64,000 nucleotides of DNA from Sulfuriferula multivorans (lineage in GTDB: Bacteria; Pseudomonadota; Gammaproteobacteria; Burkholderiales; Sulfuriferulaceae): the NCBI RefSeq assembly GCF_003851125.1, contig NZ_BGOW01000002.1, positions 186,001 through 250,000 of the forward strand, in the 5' to 3' direction. Shown here piece by piece: positions 42,425 through 51,378 of the stretch (within the stretch, counting starts at the first letter, position 1; the number at the start of each line of letters is the position of its first letter). A program made the position numbers and the translations under genes. The notes under the pieces were generated by a model. The model searched no databases, was not told where the DNA came from, and saw only the letters and a list, made by a program, of their open reading frames with translations.

Positions 42425-42457
42425 AGAGGCGGGCCGGGTTTTCACCCGCCCGCCTCT
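42425..42457. other. GC-rich hairpin in the dapB-carA gap
   Basis: A perfect 10-bp stem AGAGGCGGGC/GCCCGCCTCT encloses an inner GGGT/ACCC helix and a short loop, 30 bases before carA. No T-run follows on the minus strand, so it is more likely a leader structure or rho-type boundary than an intrinsic terminator. Confidence 0.7.
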
Positions 42458-42507
42458 GAAATATGTGTGACATTTTAGCCGAAATCGGCCCCGAACTCAA
42501 TGCAAGT

Positions 42508-43799
<1,292 letters not shown>

Positions 43800-43874
43800 A
43801 TTTAGTCTTGTGTTTGCAAAGCAAAATAAAGGCACTATGATAGCTCAGATAACCTGCACGAGACACTCCCCATC

Positions 43875-44303
43875 ATGAGCGACCCCAGCGATCTGAAAAG
43901 CATCGGCCTCAAAGCCACCCTGCCCCGACTGAAAATCCTCGATCTGTTCGAGAGTTCGAAAAAACGCCACCTAAACGCCGAAGAAGTGTACCGCCTGCTG
44001 ATTGCAGAAGACATCGATATCGGGCTCGCCACGGTGTACCGGGTGTTGACCCAGTTCGAACAGGCCGGACTGCTGATCCGCCACCATTTCGACAGCGACA
44101 AGGCAGTGTACGAGCTCAACAGCGGCGGCCATCACGACCACCTGGTATGCATACAGTGCGGGCGCGTGGAGGAATTTTTCGATGAGGAAATCGAGCGACG
44201 CCAGAAAAAAGTCGCCGCCCAGCGCGGTTTTGCCATTCACGACCACTCACTGCATATTTACGCGGATTGCACCAAAAACGCGTGTCCGCACAAACCCAAA
44301 TAA
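43875..44303 (+). CDS. fur: Ferric uptake regulator Fur
   Basis: This 142-residue metal-dependent repressor has a winged-helix DNA-binding half (to about 80) and a dimerisation half with metal ligands: HHDH at 86-89, C92-x2-C95 and C132-x4-C137. It is divergent from bamE, the usual order in beta- and gammaproteobacteria. Its stop codon lies two bases from the emrB stop on the other strand. Confidence 0.96.
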   Translation: MSDPSDLKSIGLKATLPRLKILDLFESSKKRHLNAEEVYRLLIAEDIDIGLATVYRVLTQFEQAGLLIRHHFDSDKAVYELNSGGHHDHLVCIQCGRVEEFFDEEIERRQKKVAAQRGFAIHDHSLHIYADCTKNACPHKPK

Positions 44304-44305
44304 AT

Positions 44306-45811
44306 CTATTCGGCGACCACTTGGGCGGTTTTAAGACCCTTGACCGATTTGATCAACAGCAGCAACGGCAGCAATACCACAAAACTCAGCGTAATCAGCC
44401 AAAAGGTGCTGACGAAGGCCTGCACGCTGGCCTGCTGTTGCACCACCTGACCCATTACCCCGGCCCCACCCTGCTGCATATCCAGATGTAATGGCGCCAG
44501 AAACTGCTGCACATGAGCGTTATAAGGCGTGATGTACTGGCGTAACGCGGCCCAGTTGACGCGCGTCGAATAGCTCAGATAAGTGCTCACCACCGAGATA
44601 CCGACGGCGGACCCCAAGGTGCGCGTGAGGCTATACAAGCCCGCCGCTTCGGCTGCCATTTGCGGAGGAATGGTAGCAAACGCCAGCGTCGACATCGGCA
44701 CAAAAACCAGCCCCATCCCCAGGCCCTGCAGCACCATCGGCCATAGGATATAGCTGCCTGCCGTCTGCGGGGTAATGCCGGTCATCATCCACGCACCCGC
44801 CACGCTTAACAGCAAGCCGGCCGCAACCATGGTGCGCGGGCTGATCCTGCCGGAAAAGTGCCCCACCAGACTCATGCTGACGAAAGTCGCCAGCCCGCGC
44901 GGCACCAGGTACATCCCCGCATCCAGCGTGGGAAAGCCCAGCAGGTTCTCCAGATACAGCGGCAATAACAACATTCCGCCATAGACCCCCAGCCCGGTGG
45001 CCAGACTGATCAGGCAGGCAACGGCAAAATTGCGATCCTTGAGCACCGCCAGATCGAACACGGGCTCGCCCTGGCCGGCTACACTTTTCCACACGAAGGC
45101 CAGGAATGCCGCCAACGCCAGCAGGGTGCTCAGCGTAATGAAACTGGAATTGAACCAGTCATCGCCGGCGCCGCGATCCAGCACCAGTTGCCCGCAGGCA
45201 ATGGCCAGCGCCAGCGCGCCGAAACCCAGCCAGTCCATGCGCCGCGCGCGCATCGGCGTATCCGGCACGAAACGCAGCGCCAGCAGGAAAGAAACGATCC
45301 CCACCGGCACATTGATATAGAACGACCAGCGCCATGAGGCGATTTCGGTCAGGTAGCCGCCCAGCGAGGGCCCGAGGATAGGCGCCGCCATCACCCCCAT
45401 GCCCCAGATTGCCATCGCCTTGCCGCGCGCTTCGATAGGATAGGTGTCCACCATCACCGCCTGCGACAGCGGCACCAGCGCGGCGCCAAAAATTCCCTGA
45501 AACAGGCGGAACAACACCATCTCCGGCAGTCCGTTGGCCAGCCCGCACAGCGCGGAAGCGATCACAAAACCGGCGATGCTCACCAGCAGATATTTCTTGC
45601 GCCCGAAGCGGTCAGTAAAGAATCCGGCCAGCGGCATGAACACCGCCGAGGCGATCAGATACGAAGTCAGCACCCAGGAAATAGTGTCCGGGCTGGCACC
45701 CAGTTCGCCCGTCATATGCGGCAGCGCGACGTTGATGATGGTGGTATCGAGCACCTGCATGATGGTGGCGGCCATCACCGCCACGGTGACCCATACACGT
45801 GAGGCATTCAT
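44306..45811 (-). CDS. emrB: EmrB-type drug/proton antiporter (MFS, DHA2, 14 TM)
   Basis: This 501-residue major facilitator protein has 14 hydrophobic segments, motif A near DRFGRKK (about 66) and motif C-like GPSLGGYL. It is expected to export hydrophobic compounds across the inner membrane together with EmrA and an outer-membrane channel. The ATG at 45811 follows the emrA stop by two bases; the TTG at 45817 also in frame is not favoured. Confidence 0.9.
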   Translation of the reverse strand: MNASRVWVTVAVMAATIMQVLDTTIINVALPHMTGELGASPDTISWVLTSYLIASAVFMPLAGFFTDRFGRKKYLLVSIAGFVIASALCGLANGLPEMVLFRLFQGIFGAALVPLSQAVMVDTYPIEARGKAMAIWGMGVMAAPILGPSLGGYLTEIASWRWSFYINVPVGIVSFLLALRFVPDTPMRARRMDWLGFGALALAIACGQLVLDRGAGDDWFNSSFITLSTLLALAAFLAFVWKSVAGQGEPVFDLAVLKDRNFAVACLISLATGLGVYGGMLLLPLYLENLLGFPTLDAGMYLVPRGLATFVSMSLVGHFSGRISPRTMVAAGLLLSVAGAWMMTGITPQTAGSYILWPMVLQGLGMGLVFVPMSTLAFATIPPQMAAEAAGLYSLTRTLGSAVGISVVSTYLSYSTRVNWAALRQYITPYNAHVQQFLAPLHLDMQQGGAGVMGQVVQQQASVQAFVSTFWLITLSFVVLLPLLLLIKSVKGLKTAQVVAE

Positions 45812-45813
45812 GC

Positions 45814-46800
45814 TCAACTGGCCAGCTTGATGCTGACCGTGGCCGTCGCGCCCACTTTAAACGGCTGGGTGGCCGCGCTCCCGACAAAACGCACCCGCAC
45901 CGGCACGCGCTGGGTGACCTTGACCCAATTACCGGTGGCATTCTGTGCGGGCAATAGCGAAAACGCCGCACCCGTGCCGCCGCCCAGCGACTCCACCACT
46001 GCCGGAAAAGTTTTACCCGGCAGCATGTCGAGCCGGACTTCGGCGGTCTGTCCCGGATGCAGGCCGGGCAACTCGGTTTCCTTGAAATTGGCATCCACCC
46101 AGAAGCTGCCTTGCTGAATCAATGCAAACAGCGGCTGATTGGGCGATACCGTCGTGCCCGGCACCAGGGTGATATTGGCGATCCAGCCATCCTGGGTCGC
46201 GCGGATGCGGGTGTGCTGCAAATCCAGCCGGGCCGCATCCACTGCTGCCACAGCAGCCCGCACCGCCGGTGTCGCGCCGCCTACGGTGCTGGCGCCCGCC
46301 TGCGCCTGACCTAACCTGGATTGCGCTTCGCTGAGGGCGGCCTGAGCTACCTGCAGCTTCGATTGAGCGTCGTCTTCCGCCTGTTTGGAGACGAATTTGG
46401 CCAGCACCAGATCATGAGTGCGCTGGGCCTGGGCACGTGCATTGTTCAAATCGGCCTGGCTCTGCGCCAGCGCGGCACGCGCGGCATCCACCCCGAGCAC
46501 GTTGGCCTGGCTGCCCTGGCGCGCTTCTGCCAGTTTGGCCTGTGCAGCAGCCAGCGCCACCTGATAGGGTGCCGGATCCACGTCGAACAGATCGTCTCCG
46601 GCATGGACAAAACCGCCTTCCTTCACGTGCACGGCCACCACCTGCCCAGTCACTTGGCTGGCGACTTGAACAATCGCGGCATTCACGTAAGCGTTGTCGG
46701 TGGTGCGCAGCTTGCGCGCGGCATTCCAGTACCAGCCGCCGCCCACCAGCAGCGCCAGCACGGTAGCGGCAATCAAGGATTTTTTGAGCGTGGTATTCAT
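45814..46800 (-). CDS. emrA: EmrA-type membrane fusion protein (HlyD family)
   Basis: This 328-residue protein has a short cytoplasmic N-terminus, one transmembrane helix (about 8-27) and a periplasmic part with split lipoyl halves and a coiled coil (about 85-180). It links the inner-membrane pump EmrB to an outer-membrane channel. No TolC gene accompanies it; the channel could be the one at 51379-52872 or be encoded elsewhere. The ATG overlaps the marR stop by 4 bp. Confidence 0.9.
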   Translation of the reverse strand: MNTTLKKSLIAATVLALLVGGGWYWNAARKLRTTDNAYVNAAIVQVASQVTGQVVAVHVKEGGFVHAGDDLFDVDPAPYQVALAAAQAKLAEARQGSQANVLGVDAARAALAQSQADLNNARAQAQRTHDLVLAKFVSKQAEDDAQSKLQVAQAALSEAQSRLGQAQAGASTVGGATPAVRAAVAAVDAARLDLQHTRIRATQDGWIANITLVPGTTVSPNQPLFALIQQGSFWVDANFKETELPGLHPGQTAEVRLDMLPGKTFPAVVESLGGGTGAAFSLLPAQNATGNWVKVTQRVPVRVRFVGSAATQPFKVGATATVSIKLAS

Positions 46801-47240
46801 TCCTGCGCTTCCGCCTCGGTACGGATGTGCTCGAGCAAAGCCAGAGCGCGATCAATATCCTCCCCTGCCACATCCGCCAGAATGACTGCACGCAGCTCAG
46901 CCGCCACGCGCCGAATCTGCCCGAACACCACGAGCCCCGCTTCGGTCACCTCGATGCGTTTGGCGCGACGATCGGCGGGATCCTGAATGCGCCTGACCAG
47001 GCCGGCTTTCTCCAGCCGATCAATCAGCGCCACCATGCTCGGGCCTTCTATACCGACGGCATCGGCCAATTCAATTTGCGTCGCGGGCGCCGCTGCCTTG
47101 GCAGCCGCTGACAGCGCCATCCAGGTGGCACGGCTCAACCCCAGTGGCTTGAGGCGACGATCCAGCGCCAGCTTCCAGGCATGGGCAGCGGTGTGCAGTG
47201 CCTCGGCAAAGCGCTGAGCAGTTGCAGGCGTCGTGCGCAT
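46797..47240 (-). CDS. MarR-family transcriptional regulator of emrAB
   Basis: This 147-residue winged-helix regulator has the DNA-binding core IELADAVGIEGPSMVALIDRLEKAGLVRR and wing DRRAKRIEVTEAG. It is the first gene of a marR-emrA-emrB unit and probably represses it, releasing on ligand binding. An inverted repeat overlaps its leader. Confidence 0.9.
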   Translation of the reverse strand: MRTTPATAQRFAEALHTAAHAWKLALDRRLKPLGLSRATWMALSAAAKAAAPATQIELADAVGIEGPSMVALIDRLEKAGLVRRIQDPADRRAKRIEVTEAGLVVFGQIRRVAAELRAVILADVAGEDIDRALALLEHIRTEAEAQE

Positions 47241-47249
47241 TGGTATTCT

Positions 47250-47273
47250 CCTAATAGTTAGCTTCCTATTAGG
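47250..47273. promoter_or_regulatory. Likely MarR-type operator upstream of marR-emrAB
   Basis: CCTAATAG and CTATTAGG form an 8-bp inverted repeat with an 8-base spacer (47250-47273). The lower arm contains the AGGAG ribosome binding site of marR, so repressor binding would block expression of its own operon. Binding by this regulator is inferred. Confidence 0.6.
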
Positions 47274-47342
47274 TAGGGATAGATTTGAATAGTTCCGGAA
47301 TATGCGAGGATTTTTTGCTGCGTGAAAGAAACACCAGGCGCA

Positions 47343-48995
47343 TCAGGTGCTCAACATCTCCGCTGCGTGTTTGCGCGTGGTTTCAGTGATGGTGACCCCT
47401 CCCAGCATGCGGGCGATCTCATCCACGCGCGCGGACGCATCGAGCACGGTGATATGGCTTACCACGCCGCCGTCGCGCGCCACCTTGCTGACTTGCAGAT
47501 GCTGTTGACCGCACGCGGCCACTTGCGGCAGGTGCGTGATACACAATACCTGGCGGCTGCTGGCCAGGTTTTTAAGCAGCGTCCCCACGATTTCCGCCAC
47601 CCCGCCGCCGATGCCGACGTCGACTTCGTCGAAGATCAGCGTAGGCACACCGGCCACCTGGCTGACCGCGGTTTGCAATGCCAGACTGATGCGCGACAGT
47701 TCGCCGCCCGAAGCGACCTTGGCCAGGGCTTTAGGTGCAGTGCCCGCGTGCGGCGCGACCATGAACTCGACCTGTTCCAGGCCGTGTGCATTGCCCTCGG
47801 CCAGCGGCGTCAGGCCGATCTCGAATGCGCCGCCGGCCAGTGCCAGTTGCTGCATGGACAAGGTCACGCTGGTCGCCAGTTTGCTGGCGGCCTTGGCGCG
47901 TGCTGCGCTGAGTTTGGTTGCGTGGGCAAGCCACTGTTCGCGCGCGGCATTGGCAGCCTGTTCCAGCGCCGCCGGGTCAGCCGTTGCGCCGAGTTCGCCG
48001 AGCCGGGTTTGTGCGCTGCTCAGCAGGTCGGGCAATTGTTCCGCCTTGACGCGATATTTACGGGCCGTGTCGAGTACCTGTTCGATGCGTGCCTCGACCT
48101 CATTCAAATGTGCCGGGTCGGCTTCCAGATGATCGAGATAGCGGCGCAGGCTGTGGGTGGCTTCCTGTAACTGGAGCACTGCCGATTCCACCAGCTCGCA
48201 CGTCGGTTGCAGGTCGCTATCGTAATCCGCCAGGCTCGCCAGCCGCGCGCTGACCGCACTGATCTGCTGTTCGGCAGCCGCTTCGCCTTCCGACAGACTA
48301 TCCAGCGCCAGGCCCGCGCCCTCCAGCAGGCTGGCGGCATTGGCCAAACGGCGATGCTCTGCCTGCAACTCGTCCCAGCCCGGCAACGTAAATTGCAACG
48401 CATCCACATCCGTGACCAGCCATTGCAGGCGCTCGCGTTCAGCGTCGAGCTCGCTGCTGTTGTCGCGCAGCGCATTAAGCCGGTCGTGCAGTTCGCGCCA
48501 CTGGCGATAAGCATCGGCCACCTGCCGTGCCAGGGCTTGCAGGCCACCGTAACTGTCGAGCAGATCGCGCTGGGCGGCTGTTTTGAGCAGCGACTGATGC
48601 GCGTGCTGGCCGTGGATATCGACCAGAAACTCGCCGGCCTCGCGCAACTGCTGCGTGGTGACGCTGCGGCCATTGATAAAGCAGCGCGAGCGTCCGTTGC
48701 TGTCTACCACACGGCGCAGCAGGCAAGCCGCATCGTCGTCCAGCGCGTTCTCGGTCAGCCACGTTTGCAAAGCGGGCAAGGCGCTACCATCGAACTCGGC
48801 GCTGATGTCCGCGCGCGCGGCGCCCTCCCGCACCACACTGGCATCGCCGCGCTCGCCCAGCGCCAACGCCAGCGCATCCACCAGAATGGATTTACCCGCT
48901 CCGGTCTCGCCGGTCAGCACGGTGAAACCCGGCTCGAATTCGATATCGAGCGCATCCACGATAACAAAGTCGCGCAGGCTCAGCAGGCGCAGCAT
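47343..48995 (-). CDS. recN: DNA repair protein RecN
   Basis: This 550-residue SMC-like protein takes part in double-strand break repair. Walker A GETGAGKS lies at 29-36. Two coiled-coil regions (about 150-350) are followed by ASGGELSRISLAL and LIFDEVDVGIGG. The ATG at 48995, after GGAGG, gives the family start MLRLLSLRDFVIVD; the frame extends 20 codons upstream without support. Confidence 0.95.
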   Translation of the reverse strand: MLRLLSLRDFVIVDALDIEFEPGFTVLTGETGAGKSILVDALALALGERGDASVVREGAARADISAEFDGSALPALQTWLTENALDDDAACLLRRVVDSNGRSRCFINGRSVTTQQLREAGEFLVDIHGQHAHQSLLKTAAQRDLLDSYGGLQALARQVADAYRQWRELHDRLNALRDNSSELDAERERLQWLVTDVDALQFTLPGWDELQAEHRRLANAASLLEGAGLALDSLSEGEAAAEQQISAVSARLASLADYDSDLQPTCELVESAVLQLQEATHSLRRYLDHLEADPAHLNEVEARIEQVLDTARKYRVKAEQLPDLLSSAQTRLGELGATADPAALEQAANAAREQWLAHATKLSAARAKAASKLATSVTLSMQQLALAGGAFEIGLTPLAEGNAHGLEQVEFMVAPHAGTAPKALAKVASGGELSRISLALQTAVSQVAGVPTLIFDEVDVGIGGGVAEIVGTLLKNLASSRQVLCITHLPQVAACGQQHLQVSKVARDGGVVSHITVLDASARVDEIARMLGGVTITETTRKHAAEMLST

Positions 48996-49138
48996 CAGGG
49001 CGCCTCCATCAATCCGGATTTCGCTCGAATGGAAGACACGGTAAAAAGTTCGCAACGCGGCATATAAAGATAGGTAAGCAAGAAATTTTTTGAGTGGCGC
49101 AGTAGTTGGGATGAAATATGGATGGCTGGAAGCGCCCT

Positions 49139-50011
49139 TTAAAGTTGGGTACCCCAGTGCAGCTTATGCCTGAGCGTAAAGTAGTAGCTGTAATTTTTTG
49201 GATGCAGCAGGCGGATGGTTTTAGGCGCGCGGCTGACCAGTACGCGGTCACCAGGCTGCACATCGAAATGGCGCTGACCATCAAAATAGACGCGTGCGTC
49301 CCCTGCCTCGATCAGGCGCAGTTCAACATCCGACCGGCTGTTCACCGCTATCGGTCGGGCCGACAGGGTATGCGCACAGATGGGCACCAGCACGAAAGCT
49401 TCCAGCGTCGGGTGCAGGATCGGCCCGCCCGCTGACAGCGCATACGCGGTAGAGCCGGTAGGCGTGGCTATGACCAGACCGTCGGAACGCTGACGATAAA
49501 CATAATCGCCGTCGATGAAGACCTCAAAGTCAATCAGCCGGCCACTGCTCGCCTTGCTCACCACCACGTCATTGAAAGCGCATGCAGTATAAATATCCTC
49601 GCCATCGCGCACTATCCTGGTATTCAACAGCAGGCGCTGTTCTGCTACATAATCGCCATCCAGAATCGCGGTCATGCTTTCGAACATGGTTTCCACCGGC
49701 ACATCGGTCAGGAAACCCAGATGACCCTGGTTGACACCGACCAGGGGAATATCGTCTTTCGCCAGCATGCGTGTAATGGACAGCATCGTACCGTCACCCC
49801 CCAGCACTACTGCCAGATCCGCACGCGCGCCGAGCTCAGCCAACTCGGCTATCGGGTAAACATCGCTACCGATATGCTCCGCAGTGTTGCGCGCAATCAG
49901 CACATCATGGCCGCGATCGCGCAGAAAATCCGCCAGGCGCAACAATGCCTCACCGATTTCCGGACTGTCGTATTTGCCCACCAGGGCGATGGTTTGAAAG
50001 ATTTCAGACAT
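49139..50011 (-). CDS. nadK: NAD kinase
   Basis: This 290-residue enzyme phosphorylates NAD to NADP. It has the GGDGT motif at 71-75, the AFNDVVVSK motif and the Gly/Thr-rich ATPTGSTAYALSAGGPI. A perfect -10 TATAAT lies 8 bases before the ATG and no ribosome binding site is present, so the mRNA may be leaderless. Confidence 0.95.
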   Translation of the reverse strand: MSEIFQTIALVGKYDSPEIGEALLRLADFLRDRGHDVLIARNTAEHIGSDVYPIAELAELGARADLAVVLGGDGTMLSITRMLAKDDIPLVGVNQGHLGFLTDVPVETMFESMTAILDGDYVAEQRLLLNTRIVRDGEDIYTACAFNDVVVSKASSGRLIDFEVFIDGDYVYRQRSDGLVIATPTGSTAYALSAGGPILHPTLEAFVLVPICAHTLSARPIAVNSRSDVELRLIEAGDARVYFDGQRHFDVQPGDRVLVSRAPKTIRLLHPKNYSYYFTLRHKLHWGTQL

Positions 50012-50018
50012 GAGCGGA

Positions 50019-50024
50019 ATTATA
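50019..50024 (-). promoter_or_regulatory. -10 element of nadK
   Basis: TATAAT (50024-50019 on the minus strand) predicts transcription starting about at the nadK ATG (50011). The -35 region 17 bp upstream (TATCAA) is weak. Confidence 0.5.
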
Positions 50025-50079
50025 GCGACGCCCTTTGGGTATTGATACAGCGTTGCAGCAACTGATTTTCCGGGAACGT

Positions 50080-50481
50080 CTAAAGAGTCTTCCCCTTAAT
50101 GTAACGGAACTCCTGGGTTGCGCCTTCATAACCCCAGGAATCTGCTCGAACCTCATGAATGACGATATAGCTCGCCGGATTGAGACTACCCAGAACCGAC
50201 TCGAAGGCAGCGAATACTTTTTGAATATAATCGGCCTTCTGGTTTTTTGTGTTGGAGCCTTCAGTAATCTTGATGTCGAGATAAAAAGTTGCCAAACCCT
50301 GTGAGTCGAGTGAAGTGCCGCCTATGAACCACTCGTTGGCTGACACATACTCGACCGCAACCGAGGTGAGCTCCTTCTTTTTTCCCAACACTTCAGCCGT
50401 GAGTTCGGTAAGAAAATCGGCAATCTTGTTCGTGGTTTCAGGAGATTGCGGAGCACAAATTCTGGCGTTCAAATAGGGCAT
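50080..50481 (-). CDS. Tautomerase-family protein
   Basis: This 133-residue protein starts MPYLNARICAPQS, so Pro2 would become the catalytic N-terminal proline after Met removal, as in 4-oxalocrotonate tautomerases. It appears to be a fused or long tautomerase with HEVRADSWGYEG in the second half. Substrate is unknown. AAGGAG precedes the ATG. It lies 55 bp after the NIPSNAP-like gene and may be co-transcribed with it. Confidence 0.7.
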   Translation of the reverse strand: MPYLNARICAPQSPETTNKIADFLTELTAEVLGKKKELTSVAVEYVSANEWFIGGTSLDSQGLATFYLDIKITEGSNTKNQKADYIQKVFAAFESVLGSLNPASYIVIHEVRADSWGYEGATQEFRYIKGKTL

Positions 50482-50536
50482 CAGATCTCCTTCAGTTTAA
50501 TTATGGTCCAGCCGAATAATTCTTCAGGCTTCGCGA

Positions 50537-50841
50537 CTACTCGAATACAGGTCGCATGAAAGAGCGCTCATAGCTGATGAAGCACTTTGTTTCCCCATAG
50601 TAGCGCATCGCGGCCTGCATTCCGGATCGCTCGCCGCCTGAGTGCGATATGTTTCATAGGCGGCCAGAGAAGGAAAAGAAAACAGGGCAATGGCGATATT
50701 GTTGGCGCCTTCGTAGGGCATGAAGTAGCCATGATGTTGGCCGCCGAACTTCTCGACCAGCGGTATCCACATCTTTCCGTAGGTCTCAAATTCCTTGAGC
50801 TTGAAAGGATCGATCACATAGCGAAGATAACAAGTAATCAG
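50537..50841 (-). pseudogene. Frameshifted NIPSNAP-family gene
   Basis: The first frame encodes ITCYLRYVIDPFKLKEFETY...FSFPSLAAYETYRTQAASDPEC, the second AAMRYYGETKCFISYERSF...PVFE. Together they give a normal NIPSNAP protein of about 101 residues once a single missing base near 50612-50618 is restored. The likely start, six bases after AGGAG, is a CTG (50841) where an ATG would be expected; a GTG at 50817 lies inside the domain. Either the gene is decaying or the assembly has one or two errors here. NIPSNAP proteins have no settled function. Confidence 0.75.
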
Positions 50842-50857
50842 AGTATTCTCCTAAAGG

Positions 50858-50917
50858 AAATAACATCTGAATTAAACAGATCTTCGAAACAGCGTCGGCT
50901 TAAATGAGTTGCTAGAC
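50858..50917 (-). repeat. attC-like (59-base) element, degenerate
   Basis: The 60-base minus-strand segment begins GTCTAGC (R''-like), continues AACTCATTTAAGCCGACGC and ends TTTAATTCAGATGTTATTT (R'-like GTTATTT). From memory it aligns without gaps to aadA-type attC sites, with most differences being transitions. The stem complementarity of the right half is largely lost, so it is probably not recombination-competent. It sits where expected: at the end of one ORF, about 24 bases before the next start. Confidence 0.55.
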
Positions 50918-51244
50918 GTCATCTGCGACGGACGAACTAGATGTCTCATCTGAAGTGAAGATAACGACGTCATTCCAGAACTCTTTCTTACGATCGTGTG
51001 TGAGAAGCCGTTCGGCTACATTTTCTGATTCACCAATGTATGCAAGAGGCTTAGAGTCTCCGAGGCGAGCTTCGAACAGAAAATAGACCCCTGGCTTGCT
51101 AGTCTCTGGCCATTCTTTGAGCTCTATAAGACGGTTCCTAGGACACGCGAGGGTGTGCCCCGTACGGTTGACGATCTCGGCGTGGCGAATGCCCGCTACG
51201 GTTGAATCAGGTAGAAATATCCGTACAGACTTTCCATAAGGCAT
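50912..51244 (-). CDS. Truncated GIY-YIG nuclease-family protein
   Basis: This 110-residue protein (MPYGKSVRIFLPDSTVAGIR...) carries the GIY-YIG core as GVYFLF (52-57) and YIGES (69-73). It stops soon after FTSDE with an unrelated tail SSSSVADDV. Full-length relatives are, as I recall, much longer, so the catalytic Glu region and C-terminal domain seem missing. AAGGAG precedes the ATG at 51244; the 46-codon upstream extension is unsupported. Its stop codon lies inside the attC-like element, as in integron cassettes. Confidence 0.65.
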   Translation of the reverse strand: MPYGKSVRIFLPDSTVAGIRHAEIVNRTGHTLACPRNRLIELKEWPETSKPGVYFLFEARLGDSKPLAYIGESENVAERLLTHDRKKEFWNDVVIFTSDETSSSSVADDV

Positions 51245-51378
51245 TGGATGAGTCTCCTTTGATGCATAACAGTTAACAAACGGACAGCACATCAACGCCC
51301 TGCATTCCTTGCCATCGCAGGAGATTACCCTTTTGGCACCCAATACAACAAGCCGCCACCTCAATAGCCCCACGCGCT

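Noticed and set aside
43800-43874. Fur box in the bamE-fur gap
   Set aside because: Only scattered GATA-like matches (GATAGCTCAGATAA); not close enough to the 19-bp consensus.
50012-50079. Second attC element after the tautomerase gene
   Set aside because: No R''/L'' or R'/L' core pair could be found between the tautomerase stop and nadK.
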